DNA of 64,000 nucleotides, taken from the NCBI RefSeq assembly GCF_042242105.1, contig NC_092027.1, forward strand, positions 17,095,221 through 17,159,220. Reading direction: 5' to 3'. The notes below the pieces were generated by a model, which worked only from the letters and a program-made list of their open reading frames with translations, did not search any database and had not been told where the DNA came from. This DNA comes from Pempheris klunzingeri (lineage: Eukaryota; Chordata; Actinopteri; Acropomatiformes; Pempheridae). Positions 23,895-36,300 of the stretch are shown one piece after another; within the stretch, counting starts at the first letter, position 1; every line of letters begins with the position of its first letter. The position numbers were made by a program, and so were the translations under genes.

Positions 23895-24309
23895 ATTGTA
23901 ATGTGTTTGAGGTACTTGTACTTATTTGAATTTTTACTTTTCATGCTACTTTCTACTTCTGCTCCACTGCTTTTCAGAGGGAAATATTGTACTTTTTACT
24001 TCGCCACAGTTATTTGGCAGCTTTAGTCACTAGATTTTTACAAATAACACATATAAAGAACTTCATATAATAAAATATTATGTCTTGTTATAAATTAAAC
24101 TACTGTACCTTAAAATACAAACAAGTACAGCTGAAATAAATGGCAACTATTTTATAACTGTTTAAGTCATGTTTTGTGAAGTTTGGACTATTGGTTGGAC
24201 AAAACAAAAATTGGGAAATTGTCACTATTTTCTGAAATGTTAAACACCAAATAATCAATTTGTTGAGCTAATAATCAGCAGATTATTCCATAATTGGAAT
24301 AGTCATTAG
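23895..24309 (+). repeat. dispersed teleost-type repeat (family 1)
   Basis: Recognisable wording includes GAGGTACTTGTACTTATTTG, TTTCTACTTCTGCTCCACTG and TTTCAGAGGGAAATATTGTA. The segment continues through AT-rich sequence with GTTATAAATTAAACTACTG. It probably belongs to the same family as 16430-16545, so parts of the family flank the apple-domain locus on both sides in the same orientation. Confidence 0.5.
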
Positions 24310-24665
24310 TTGCAGTCCTATATTGACTACCTCACCAACAGACTGTGTGTCAGATGTGGTGGTCTGCAGCACGGGGCCCCCCGCGGGGGACAGGGGGTTC
24401 TGTATCATCAGAGAAGTTCTCTGATGATACAGCCATCGTTGGATGTGTATCTCAGGGGAACGAACTGGAATACAGGGAGGTCAACGACTTTGTCAGCTGG
24501 TGTGAGCTCAACCACCTTCACATCCATGTCAGCAAGACAAAGGAGGTGATGGTCGACTTCAGGAGGAAAACGTTAAGCTGGACACTTGTTTCAGCACCGT
24601 TTCTCTCTTTTGACTCTATGCTGCTTTAATAAATGAATTTCCCTGGTGTGGGGTCTCTCTTATCT
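24310..24665 (+). mobile_element. 5'-truncated non-LTR retrotransposon (LINE) fragment
   Basis: Two overlapping frames carry the end of a reverse transcriptase. One has the catalytic-site-like FSDDTAIVG (normally YxDD), then VNDFVSWCELNHLHIHVSKT and EVMVDFRRK, a block typical of fish CR1/L2/Rex-type LINEs. An upstream piece resembling the segment before the YxDD box is in another frame. A tail with AATAAATGAATTTCCC resembles LINE 3' ends. It is truncated at the 5' side, frameshifted and cannot be active. Confidence 0.8.
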
Positions 24666-24829
24666 TATACAAAATAGTTGAAAATGGCATCCAGATTCAA
24701 ACTTGCTGTGAGAGCTCAGTTTTGATGCCTGTGGTCAAATATCTTGGTTTAGAAAGCTACAGGTATATGTCCACAAGGGGACTCTGTGGATTATCTTTAA
24801 ATGAACAAACCACGCGCTGAAAGTCAGTT

Positions 24830-24835
24830 TTTATT
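24830..24835 (-). terminator. gstr gene 1 polyadenylation signal
   Basis: AATAAA on the - strand, 181 bases past the stop codon of the first gstr gene. Confidence 0.55.
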
Positions 24836-25015
24836 GCTTTTGTTTACAGCACAAAGATAATAATGTGCAGTGCAAGTCAAACAAATTCTGGAAGGAAATT
24901 AACAACCACAGTAACAACAAATGCACATTTCCTTAAAATGCTGCCTTCTAGAGTAGTGCAATACAAGGAGTGGCTACGTATTTCACAAGATGGACAGTTC
25001 CAGTGTGTCAGCTGC

Positions 25016-28000
25016 TCAGATGTCTTTCAACAGGTCTTGCCCCTGTGGGCTCTCCAGCCAGGTAGGAGGCCAGGTGGCTTTGATGCTGGGTCTGTCCTTC
25101 AGACAGTTAAAGTAAGCTGCCAGTTTGGGGTAACGCTCTTCACACAACCTATAGAATAGAGAAAAATTGGTGAGAACATCAAATTACAAACGTATTGCAC
25201 TTTGGTAATCCATGCATTCATTTTGTCAAGCAGCTTAAAGTCATTTTCAGGCCACTATCCACCTACCCGAAGCGGAAGACATAGGCGATGCTTGGATAAA
25301 CAGCCACATCAGCCAGCGAGAAGTTCTTTCCTGCCAGGAAGCAGCCTGACCCCTAGAAGAGTTGAGGCCACATTCATGTGCTGGTCAGCAGATTTCACAA
25401 CCAAGACACTCCTGTCAACAACTGTACAGGGCTCCATTCATTTCCTACTATCACTTAACAAATACCGTTTCATACCATCAATGTTAGCTGTGAAGGATAG
25501 AAATACACAGTAGCTTGGCTATCTATGATGCATTTATAGGTGCATGTGCCCAGTTTGACACTCTAGGAAACATTTATTTGCTGTCTTGCAGACAGTTAGT
25601 TGAAATGATGGATAACACTTTAATATCTGTTTATTGAATATGAAGCTAAAGACAGCAGCAACTTAACAAAAAGGCTGGAAACTGGGAAATAGCAAGCCTG
25701 GCTCTGTCCAAAGGTAACAAAGTTTGCCAATCAACACTTCTAAAGCTCACCAAATTACACAATATGCATTGTTTGTTTAATTTGTACAGAAATCAAAGTG
25801 TAAAAACAAGAATTTGTTGTGTTAGTGGAGGTTATCATAGATAGAAACGTTCATAGAAAGGTTTTTGTTTAAATGGATGGTTATGAGCTGCACTATTTCT
25901 GGGCAGACACAGTGACTTTCTGGCATATAACCCTGAGAAAAGCTGTAACTCGCAATCTGAACACTTTTGCTTCTTTTTTTTCATACTAAAAAAAATTGAT
26001 ATAACATGTTAATGACCAAGCTTTATGTTTTATGTTCTGATGGGCAGAGTTTGTTACCTTCACAGAGCCAGGCAAGCCACTTTCTCACCTTGAAAGTGTT
26101 TATGCTAAGTTACGCTAACCAGCTGCTGTTGATAGCTTCATTTTTTCTGTACAAACATGGGAGTGGTGTCAATCTTCTCATCTAACTCTCAGAAAGAAAG
26201 CGGGTATCGCCCAAATGCTGCTGCTAAAGCCTTACAGAGTAGCACACCATGCATCCAACATGCAGTTGCAGTGTTGAGAACGTGCCACTTCAATTGCCGC
26301 TCTTGCACCTTTTGTCTTGAGTGCTTTATAATCTTGAGCTTTACCTTCTGCAGGTATCCCTCCCACAGCTTGATCTCAGCCTTCAGAGCCTCCCTGTTTC
26401 TTTTCACGGCAGAGTCGTGTCTCTCTCCCTCCGGGACCTTCCAGTTGTAGTAGATAACATCCGCTGAAAAATGTCAAAACGGACATTCCCTTGTGAAGGC
26501 TGCTCTGAAAGCTTTTAGAGATATCAGTGCAATCTGTCTGCACATTGTACAACATCCACTCCCACACTTGACTATCTGCTTTCATAGCATGTAAAGGTTG
26601 GGTCACTCAGGACATTATGTAACATCAGCCTTCAAAGTGCGGGCAGTTATTTCTAATTTCTGTATTTCTAATTATGCAAGTGAGTTGCTAGCTATTAATT
26701 TGGAATGCGGCCCTCTTGTTTTTGCACCCCTCCCCAAAAGCTGAAGTATCCTGTCTCATGACTTTGCATGCAAGTTAGTCTGGTTCCTGTGGGTCCTGGT
26801 CCCGGTCCCGCTGATGTGGTTCTCTGGTTCCTGTGGATCCTGGTCCTGGTTCTGCTGATGTGGTTCCCTGGTTCCTATGGATCCTGGTCCTGGTCCCGCT
26901 GATGTGGTTCTCCATCAGCCAATGGATGTGCGTCTGTCCAAGGCTACAGCCTGTCCGTCCTTGGGAGCTGGATCTCTCCTTCACTGTGGTGCTCCCGGAG
27001 GTTTCTCTTTTCCCACTGGGTTTTTTGAGTTTTTCCTTCCCGAAGAAGGAGGGTGATAAAGGGCAGGTGATGCCTCGGACTGATCCACCAGACTGATCCT
27101 TTGGCCTCATCGACTGCTGGACTCTTTATTAGATTGTTTGTTCGCTTACACTTGTTTATTTCAGTGAACTTTGTAAAGCACTATGAGACACTCTGTTGTG
27201 ATATTGGGCTATACAAATAAAAAAAGAAAAAGAAAGAAAAGAAAGCATGTGACCCTTTGTTGGATTAACACATGACCTTTTCAACATCACTACTTGTCTT
27301 AAGGGGTGCACTGCATGGACTTAATGCATGGCTTATTAGTGCCTGGCGTGTGTTTTGAATGGCTCAGTTGATGCTGAGCTCCCTTCGAGGAACGGTCTGA
27401 TGACATGAGCTCTCAGAGGTGGAAAGGTGGCAGTGTGATGTATGATGTTGCCTAGAGCAGTGTGGTTCAAACTCCCAAAAGGTAGACCTCTGCGTGACAT
27501 GAACAGCTAAGTCACAAAGTTATCACTGAGAAAAAGCTGTAGTGTACTAAAGTGGCTCAAATGTAATTATTTATTATTGTTAATATGCCTTACTGGGTCA
27601 ATATGTCAACATACCCATTTTCTGGTTGAGCGTGAGACCCTCAAACATGCGCTGGTACATCAGCGCTTGCTCAGCGGGGCAGTCAGGGATCAGCTTGTTT
27701 CCCTGGGACTTGAACTGGCTCTGTTGTTGAGACATGAAAAGAGCAACTATTATGAACAGCTGCATGGAGCTCCGGTTTCTTTTCCTCCGCAGTGTAGGGT
27801 TTCTGTTTGTCTACGAGGCATTGTTGAACACAGAGGGCAAGCAGCTCTCCAAATTATTAACTCCTTGGAGGCATATTGAAGACATAAAATTTTAACTAGG
27901 TCATGTTCAGCAGCTTGGCCAAGTTCTTACCTCCAGGTACATGCAGGCAGCGTAGGACTCATTCAGGACATAGTTTCCATGTTTGAAGGCAGGCAGCTTT

Positions 28001-28266
28001 AAGAAGGATGAGAGTGGAAGTTTTATTGTCACTTTTACTACTACAATAAATATAAATTTGTGCATATCAAGAAAAAGCACAGTTTCAGTTGAACCTACCT
28101 GTCCCCTGGGATTCATGTCCATGACTTCCTTCGACTTGTGCTCCATTTTCTCAAAGGAGAACAGTTTCTGGTTGTAGCCCTGCAGGTTCTTCTCCTCCAG
28201 AGCGACCATCACCCTCCAGCAGGGGGGAGAGCCGGAGCCCCACAGCAGAGTCATGTCCTGGGCCAT
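25016..28266 (-). CDS. gstr: rho-class glutathione S-transferase, gene 1 of the array
   Basis: Six exons (28099-28266, 27931-27996, 27615-27720, 26345-26463, 25267-25352, 25016-25148) encode 225 aa, the usual length for fish GSTR. The thioredoxin-like N-terminal domain starts MAQDMTLLWGSGSPPCWRVM. The SPPC segment occupies the active-site loop position, and ES in exon 2 corresponds to the GSH-binding turn. The all-helical C-terminal domain includes KLWEGYLQK and ends LLKDI. The enzyme should conjugate glutathione to electrophiles in the cytosol; rho-class enzymes are known from aquatic animals. An in-frame ATG ten codons upstream (28294-28296) would add MSGVAVDSEN. I prefer the inner ATG because the other two copies begin there. 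Intron 4 is long because it contains dispersed repeats. A TATA-like box lies about 95 bases upstream. Confidence 0.94.
25665..26225. repeat. dispersed teleost-type repeat (family 2), near full length
   Basis: It lies in intron 4 of the first gstr gene. The left end reads AGCCTGGCTCTGTCCAAAGG, and near the right the inverted counterpart GTTACCTTCACAGAGCCAGG appears, so the element has partly inverted ends. Further recognisable words are GTTTGTTTAATTTGTACAGA and GCTGTTGATAGCTTCATTTT. The family is widespread in fish as far as I can recall. Its transposon class is not clear to me. Confidence 0.55.
26781..27236 (+). mobile_element. dispersed repeat with three 44-base tandem units and retroposon-like tail
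   Basis: Three tandem units of exactly 44 bases (26781-26824, 26825-26868, 26869-26912), each opening TGGTTCCT, precede about 320 bases of unique element sequence. The element ends GTGATATTGGGCTATACAAA followed by TAAAAAAAG and A-rich sequence. That tail is typical of fish retroposons that share a LINE 3' end. It interrupts intron 3 of the first gstr gene. I cannot say whether it is SINE or LINE derived. Confidence 0.65.
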
Positions 28267-28360
28267 GTTTTCAGAGTCAACAGCTACACCTGACAACAGC
28301 TGGAAGTCGTGAGTGGTGGAAGAAGTGAGAAGTGAAGCTAGAGTGTGACAGATGCCTGGT

Positions 28361-28370
28361 GTTATATAAC
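28361..28370 (-). promoter_or_regulatory. TATA-like box of gstr gene 1
   Basis: The self-complementary GTTATATAAC lies 95 bases before the start codon of the first gstr gene, a workable TATA position. No equivalent was seen in front of the other two copies. Confidence 0.45.
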
Positions 28371-29047
28371 AAGCTCCCTCGCATGTGGATTGGTCGAATC
28401 AAGCCCCATCCCACTTTTCTGTTATCACCAAAGATCTAACTAGCTAAGATATTTCACACCATAACCAAACTAGTTAAACTCACCTTCTGTTAGGGAAAAT
28501 ATATTTTAATGTGGATTCTGCCTGCTTGTATGCACAGACATGAGCAAAGTCAGGTGTGACTCCTCTTGTTTTGTAATAATACTCTGGCATAAAATATCAT
28601 GAAATATGAGCAAAGGGGAAACATCGGTCCAACACTAAAACAATACATCTTTGTGCACTAATGACAACTTAGAATAACATGCATCGAAACAGTAACTAAT
28701 CACTGAAGTAAGAACTATCCCTTATTTATAATAATAGTTTATAGCTTTATAGTAAAACAAACACAACAATCACAGCTCATGAGAAAAGTCACTGTATTAT
28801 TGTTATGTTCCTGCAGAAGCCATCGTTACTGAGTTCATAGGAATCTTGTCACTGCTATAATTATTCCTTATGTGTCCTGGTAATAGCCCTTATAACACCA
28901 CAGCATTCCAACAAACATTTATTAGATAATAAGTAGAAACGTGTCAATTCTATCATTATATATTATTTCAAACGTTTCCTGCTGTGATTTACAGTTTTCC
29001 TGTTACGTGCTTACAGCAACCTGACATTTGACTGTTGAAAACTCACA

Positions 29048-29058
29048 GTGACTCAGCA
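29048..29058 (+). promoter_or_regulatory. antioxidant response element / Maf recognition site
   Basis: GTGACTCAGCA fits both the ARE core RTGACnnnGC and the TGA(C/G)TCAGCA half of a Maf recognition element. It lies about 780 bases upstream of the start codon of the first gstr gene (transcribed leftwards). GST genes are established targets of Nrf2-small Maf heterodimers, so the position is meaningful. Binding is inferred. Confidence 0.5.
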
Positions 29059-29559
29059 CTTTTCAGTCACCCGGTGCTCACACAGAGAAAGTCAGTTCTG
29101 GCACAGTCATTCAAATTAGATGATGAAATCTGAACTGGATGTAATAGACACCACATGCCTGACTTATATCCCTACATTTGACATCTAAGGTACCAGTGAC
29201 AAATTGATCCCCCACTCCTCACACATAAGGGTCGCATAAAATGTGCTGTTTGTTTTCTTTGAGGCCCTTCCTCAGTCAGTCTGAACTCCAGGCGTGGTGC
29301 ACTTGGGTAGCTGCCAGTGTCAACTCATTAGTGAAATGAACTGTAAGTGGAAATGAACCACTCTTATATTATAGCATGTATTTCATACAGTTTGCTATTT
29401 TGGTCTGAGGTTGCTTTCAGGAGACAACTTCTCAAATGAAAGAAATCTGCAGAAATCACATGATCAAAAAAAAAAAAGCATGACCCTTCCAGCAATTCAT
29501 GCTGCGGCTTTCTCCTAATGGTGTTTTTGAGTCGAGTGCACTAGTGAAAATCCGCCTCT

Positions 29560-29784
29560 TCATATCATTTCATCTTCGTTCTTGCCACTGAAAAGGTCTT
29601 TTGTCTTCATGTTTCTTTGCTGAGTTTTAGCATGACAAAGCTTTTCTGTAGGCAGAGCATACTGAGGACAGAAACAACTGGTTTTTCTACAAAAACGCAC
29701 TGGCGGATCTATACAGGTCCTGCTCTGCATGCATGACTTGGAACATTTTTTGCTTTCACTATCCTGTTTACACAGGGCGGCCAA
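29560..29784 (-). other. cysteine-rich short ORF of unknown status
   Basis: A 74-codon frame ending in TGA contains eight cysteines with uneven spacing (KKCSKSCMQSRTC, then RFCRKTSCFC) and a charged tail. The same frame stays open into a hydrophobic stretch upstream (STLFCLAALC) until a stop codon, and an AG acceptor-like site (GTGTAAACAG) precedes DSESKKC. It could be an exon of a small secreted protein or chance. I do not recognise a family and found no partner exon. Confidence 0.2.
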
Positions 29785-31155
29785 GCAAAAGAGAGTAGAC
29801 TAGTAGACTCCCACTGGACCCCTCTGTATAAACAGGTTAAATGAGAATGATTGAAGTACACAGAATTCAGGCTGCAGTCTTTCTTTTCTAATGTAGAGGC
29901 TCTGTAGCAAGGATGAAGTTCTCTGACACATGAGACCCTTATTGTTCGGGTCTGTCTGCCAATTTAAGTCACATTTTGCTGTGTTTCTGCACTATTTGAC
30001 TTTTATTTCGAAAAATCCTGACTTTGGTCTTGAAGGCTGATTGCCCGCATGTTATCATCAGCATTTAGCATCAGTTCAATATCATTGTCATAAAGGCCGA
30101 GACCTGTGGCTACAGACTTTTCCAGCATAGTGGTTCATTGATACATGTATGAGCCCCATGATAGTTATCTCATCACATAAAATATTAACTGCCCCTGTGA
30201 TCGTTGGCTGCGCAACAGGGGAAATCCACAGTGCCAGAGCTCGGCATGGACCCAGAGAAAGATCTGCAACAATCAACAGGTGCAGCTGGATAAAAGGACC
30301 AAGACGAAGAACAGGATGTCGCTTTGCACATCCAGTATTATGGCAGAATGTGCAGGATCTGAACCCCAGTTCACAGGGATGTAAAAATGCCTCTGGACAG
30401 CAAATGCACGGCTGTTTTTTTAAGTGATGAAGCCAGACATGCAGGAAAGAGGCTATGCTTTGCATGAAAATCTAAATCGCGCACGAGATACGATACAGAA
30501 CTCCCATTTATGCAAAGTCACGGCAGCTCAGGGAATTGTTGCTTACCCTTGTACAGGGCAAACCAGTTTTGGCAGGGCTCTTCAAACAATAAAACCATCA
30601 GGTCATGTCCTTGAAGAGGCCACCTACCTTTTTTTTTTTTTTTTTTTTTTATTGGGCTGTGAGATTGAAAATCTGTGTGAAACGTCACCTGGCTGTATGT
30701 GACCATCTAAAACACACACACACACACTCCAGAACAGAGACTTTAATGCCTCTCATACTCTCAGAATTTATGCAGGTCTTCAGTAGCAACGTCTTGGTTT
30801 TATTTGGCCTAAGCCGCAGTATAATTCAAAAGCCAATATACAGGGTTACAATGCAGTGCATATGGAGAGCCCACAGGAGATGTTCACTGTAGTGGGAGTC
30901 TAAAAGATTGTCAACACTTTTAAACTAAATATAAAAGCTTGGCGAAAAACCAATAAAAAACCATATTCCTGCTCTTAGGACACTAATATATCTAGAACAC
31001 ATTGATGATCAACACTTTCCTCTTCAGTATCATAAAAATCAGTGCTGTATCATATCGGACAAGCTGTGAGCTGACACTATAACAAAATCAAAAGCATCTT
31101 ATAGAAACCGAACCAAAACATCGCAGCAGACGTTACTGCGACGTGTGTGTGAATC

Positions 31156-33351
31156 TCAGATGTCTTTGAGTGTGTCTTGTTCCATCGGGTTCTCCAGCCA
31201 ATGAGGAGGCCAGCTGGCTTTGATGCTGGGCCGCTCCTTCAACAGAGCGTAATACTCCCCCAGTTTGGGGTAACGCTCGTCAGGCAGCCTACAGAAGAGA
31301 AGGTAGGAGACATCTGAACTGCAATATGAAGCCATTCCGCTCTTCTAGAAAATACAACGCCCCTCTCCCACTTACCCAAATCTGAAAAGAGTAGCAACAG
31401 TTGGAAAAACGGTGACATCTGCCAGTGAGAAGGACGGTCCTGCCAGGTGTGAGTTGGAGCCCAGCTTGAAAGAAAAAGGTGAAAAATACAGCATGTTTAA
31501 ACACATCATGCTGAGCTTGCGTTTGTGTGTGTTCACTGTACACTACCTTCTGCAGGTAACCTTCCCACAGCTTGAGTTCAGTGGTTAGAGTTTCCCTGTT
31601 TCTTGCCAGAGCTGAGTCATGCCTCTCTCCTTCAGGGACAAACAAGTCATAGTGGGTGACAGCATCTAAAAAAAAAAAAAATACACACACATGAAGCTGC
31701 ATTATTTGACATCCCTATGAAAATAATGTCACAAATCTAGAGTTTCTTTATTTAAAAAAAAAAAAAGAAGACCTCTAACAGCTGGGCACTGTAGTTCTTA
31801 GCAGAGGTTTCTCTAAAAGGTGTAAATGGTGCATTTATTGAGGGACTATTTTTTGCAGTGGATTGATACACATTTGTTGCAGTGAGTATTTTCAGCACCA
31901 AGACGGTGAACAGGACTCATAATAAACTAAGTGTACAAAGGAAGATGTCACCCACTATAATTTTGTCTTTTAATGTGATTTGCTGATAATGAGAAATTAC
32001 AGAATGTCACTTGCCTCACCCTTTAAATGATACTTTGCTTTGTCTCTATTAATTTGCTGTGTTTAACCCGCCTGCTTATGGGATCTATTCTACTTGTCTT
32101 ACTGAGTTTGTCGTAGAACGTGAGACCCTCAAACATGCGCTGGTACATCAGTGCTTGTTCTGCCGGGCTGTTCGGGATCAGTGCGTTTCCCTGGGACTTG
32201 AACCGACTCTGCAATCAAGAGAAAGAAAAAAAAGGCACAAACATTTGAACATAATGTGGAGTTTTGTGTTATTGTGTAAAACGTGCTTGTTGGATCCATT
32301 TTTTTAAAGCTGACAAACAGGGTCGCTCACCTCCAGGTAAAAACAGGCTGCGTAGGATTCATTCACGATGACATTTCCATGTTTGAAAGAAGGAAGCTGA
32401 AAAAAAACAAACAAACAGGCCATAATATAAGTAAGTCAAACTACTACTGCTATTAGTATAATCATCATTGTACTTTAATGCTAAGGCTACTGGGAGCTAA
32501 GACAACCTGCTGAGCCGAACCTCACAGGGACTCTTGGGGAACAAAACCTGGTTCAGTGCATGTAGTGTTTTCTAAAAGGTAAAATGAATGTGCAAATATG
32601 AATTGCAGCAAATTAAGTGTAGTGCATTTGTTCGCTGTATCATAGAGCATATAAAAGGCTCATTTATACACTACACCAAACTACTTTCAAAATCCAATCA
32701 ATTAAATCTTATCTGCTTTCCTGATAAATTATCTGACGTTTGAGTAATGCTTACAGTCTTATGATAACAGCATGCCGATAGTACATCTAGCCACTATCTA
32801 GCATTACTGTAGAAACTCTTTCCTTTAGCACTGCGTTTGTGTGACAGGAAATTGAATTTTGAAATCGAAAGTTCAAATATTCTCGAAAAGTGAACTGAAA
32901 GTATGAATGTAAGCCGAATTAAAATGCACATCCCCGTGATTGGTGTTAAGTCTTCAGTCGTGTATGAACAAGTTTACTTTTGTGCTGATGAGCTGGAAAA
33001 TATAGAATAGGTTAAGTTTTGAATGTAGTTTGGCGTTGTCGTACAAATGAAAGCGCGTCAATCGGGGATAATAGAGACGGTGGGGTTTGAAGTTGCTGTA
33101 TTACAGTATTATTTGGGAGCGGGAAACGGGGTGATAGTCTAACGTTGTTTGACAGGTTATGGTGAATTTAAGTTGCACCCTACCTGTCCCCTGGGATTTA
33201 TATCTAACACTTCCTGGGACTTGTGCTCCATTTTCTCAAAGGAGAGCAGTTTCTGGTTGTAGCCCTGCAGGTTCTTCTCCTCCAGAGCGATCATCACCCT
33301 CCAGCAGGGGGGAGAGCCGGAGCCCCACAGCAGAGTCATGTCCTGGGCCAT
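31156..33351 (-). CDS. gstr: rho-class glutathione S-transferase, gene 2 of the array
   Basis: Six exons (33184-33351, 32331-32396, 32103-32208, 31547-31665, 31376-31464, 31156-31288) encode 226 aa. Exon lengths equal those of the first copy except exon 5, which is one codon longer (LGSNSHLAG where gene 1 has GSGCFLAG). Exon 1 is nearly the same as in gene 1 (MAQDMTLLWGSGSPPCWRVM), while later exons are more diverged, for example RNRETLTTELKLWEGYLQK. It ends TLKDI. All splice sites are canonical and there are no internal stops, so it should make an active cytosolic GST. No TATA box or ARE was noticed just upstream. The close match of exon 1 between genes 1 and 2 suggests a recent duplication or gene conversion. 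Confidence 0.94.
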
Positions 33352-36300
33352 GGTCAGTAGGTTTAACAGTCTGCAGCCTCAACCCTCTAATTGCCACCGT
33401 CGTTGAAGACACGGAAGAACTGCGCACAAGATTAGAATGATTGCTCGTTATCCTCTCCACAGTTAATGGGGGATCTCAAACTGTGATAAAGAAGCACACT
33501 GCCGCCTACTGGCATGGAGAATGTAGTACAACTTTAAATTAATTTTCCTTTATCATAGCATTACCTCAAAGCCTGTATTGTTTTTTGGTTTTTTTTTTTA
33601 GGTCAAATCTGTATAAAATGCCTTTGGTGTCCTCTTGAGAATCACTTAGTCTTTATGGACAAATTACAAAATAAAGAAATTCTGAGGATTTATCATAAAT
33701 GGTCAAACATTTACACAGATATCATTACAATGATCAAGTCACTTGTGTTTCCCTCATTTTATACCATTTCCTTTGATTAGGTGTATGAGACTTTGACTTG
33801 TTCCAGACGCTGCTCTGCTAACTTCAATGAATATAATAAAGCGTTAAATGAGACAAATGTAAAACACTTTTTATATATTCTTATTGTCCTTAACATGTTC
33901 CTTGATAAAAATAAAAAAAAAAAACATGTGATTTTGATTATTTCATTCTATAGTCATGATAATATTAAACATTTTGAACATGTCACGGACACTGGGCCAA
34001 AGACTGTCCATGTAACTCACAACCATGAAATAGAGGAAGAGGCCTGCTGCCTCGTGGCACGTGGCAGAGACCGGGGACTGATGAGGAACACTCAGTCTGA
34101 CTGAGTGCCAGTGCAAGCCAGTCCCAAGCCAGTCAACCTGCGGTTTCAGCAGGGGGTAACACACCAACATCAACTCACACATTTAACACGCGCAATGAAG
34201 AGCAGCTTACACATACTGATTCACTTATACTGATACGCATACTGATACACGAAGCAATTCAGCATATATAAAAAAAAAAAAAAAACAAGCTAAAATAGAT
34301 GGACAATATGTGAAGTGTGAATCTGAACTGTATAAAAAACTGCCAACATGTGTATTGAGAATTTCAGGTAATGATGTCACATTTCTAGTGGACTCAGGAG
34401 CCACCCTCGGTCCTGAAACAATCAGAAATACCAAATATCAAAGTCAGTGGTAGATTTGTGTACTCTCTAGGAGCCTCAGGCTCAACAATTAAAGAACAGC
34501 TCACGGCTCCTTTAACCTCCATTGATAAAGAGGACAAAAACCGCCCGCCAACGGCACTGAAACATTCATTTTTGTCCTCAAATCAATGCCCAGTCAACTT
34601 GTTAGGCAGAGACCTAATGTTGCAATTTGGTATAAATTTAATCTCAACAGCAGAAGGCCTTAAAGTAACCAGGAACAGACCTGGATTTGATGACGTCACT
34701 GAGAAATTTCTGAACGACTGTATGTCTATCAATGGCTCATCCCAGTGGATGAAGCCACACTCTTAGCTGCTGCAGCTAAGAACAGAGTACATCCTCATAA
34801 AGGCATAACAATGAACCCAAAACATTTACACTGCACAGTGTGTCATTGGAACCTGATTATAATTGGGACGAAGGGTTCCTGTCAAATTTGAACAATCGTT
34901 TAACAACAGAATATCTTTACTGGAGCTCTACGCGCAGCTGTGTGTCAATTTCACTCACACCACAACAGGCACAGTTCTATGATGTCGACAACTTACACAC
35001 ACACATTTCTCTTTCTAAGAGTAAAACAGACTGATGGAGAGATTTAGGACCATTCACAAAACAATGTCATGAGGCCTCTGATTGGCAAATCACACATCAA
35101 TTGAATGTCATGTACTCTCCAAGACTTAGAACATTTAGAACACCATATGAGGCATGCCTCGCAGCGCTGCGTTCTCTCTATCTTCTAGAAACCACACACA
35201 CACACCTCTCCCTTACAGATTTGCCACCCGAACTGTAGTCAGTTCCCTCTAAACTCTGGGCTAAACACAAATATGACGTGGGTCTAATTAAAGATGTTGA
35301 ACCAGTGGAAATCACTCCCAAATCTGACTACAGACCACAAAAGAAACAATATCCACTGAACCCAAAGGCTGTAGAAGGGATTAAACCTGTGTTTGAGTCA
35401 TTACTGAAAGCAGGTGTTATAAGCCCATGTCCTAACTCACCTGTACGCACACCAATTTTTCCAGTGAAAAAGGCACCTGTAGAGGGTCAGTCTCAGTCAT
35501 GGAGGTCTGTGTAAGACCTGAAAGCTGTTAATCAGGCAGTCCACAGACGTTGTTTCAAGTTGTTTCCATGCAGCTGCTAAAGCAGCGGCTCAACTTCCTC
35601 TTTCAACCACAATTACCTTTTTAGCACTTCCTAGCAAAACCTACACACTGCCACTTGATCTCACACCCCTGCAGTCTTTCTCCTCAACAACAATGAAACA
35701 ATGAAAGAAACAACAATGGCGTCAAGCAGGAGCCACACATAGAGATGGAGTCTGGGTGGGACCAAATGGCAACCCCTGCCTACCCAAACATTTTTTCCCT
35801 CATTTTGCAAAATTGACACATGGGTTAGACCATGTATCAAAAGGGGGGGGTGATAGATGCCATAGATCAACATTGGCTCACAAAAGGTTTCACCATTTGT
35901 GCGACTACATAGTGGTGTAGGACCACAGGAGGAAGTCGTGGCACAATAAGAGATGGCTAGGCCCGTTCCAAGTGTTGCTGACCACTCACACTGCAGGAAA
36001 GTCCCTGAGCCTGCAGCAGAGGAAGCAAATTAAGGTGACAAACACCCAACGCTGATCCACACCCACTAGAGTGTGAGCCTAGCGCCGCTTAGTGGCTACG
36101 CTGAAAACACTGTTAGGAGCATCAGAGAAAGACAGATGACATCACAACACACCAAGTGACGCCCGGACGATTCTGTGCCACCACAGAGGGAGATCTAAAC
36201 CCGAAGAAGATTACATCAAGATATTGTAGTGTCAAAATGTTGAAATTACATACTTAATCGGTCTGCAGAAAGTTTGTAATCAATTAAATTTGTGAGTTTG

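Larger units (their letters stand above)
28371..31155. other. spacer between gstr genes 1 and 2
   Basis: Mostly AT-rich, with a poly-T tract at about 30631-30650 and a CA repeat at 30711-30725. It contains the ARE/MARE site at 29048-29058 and the Cys-rich ORF at 29560-29784, both listed separately. I see no other gene. Confidence 0.6.

Noticed and set aside
28267-28296. Ten-codon N-terminal extension of gstr gene 1
   Set aside because: The other two copies have no such extension and start at the equivalent of 28266; the upstream ATG may be used rarely.
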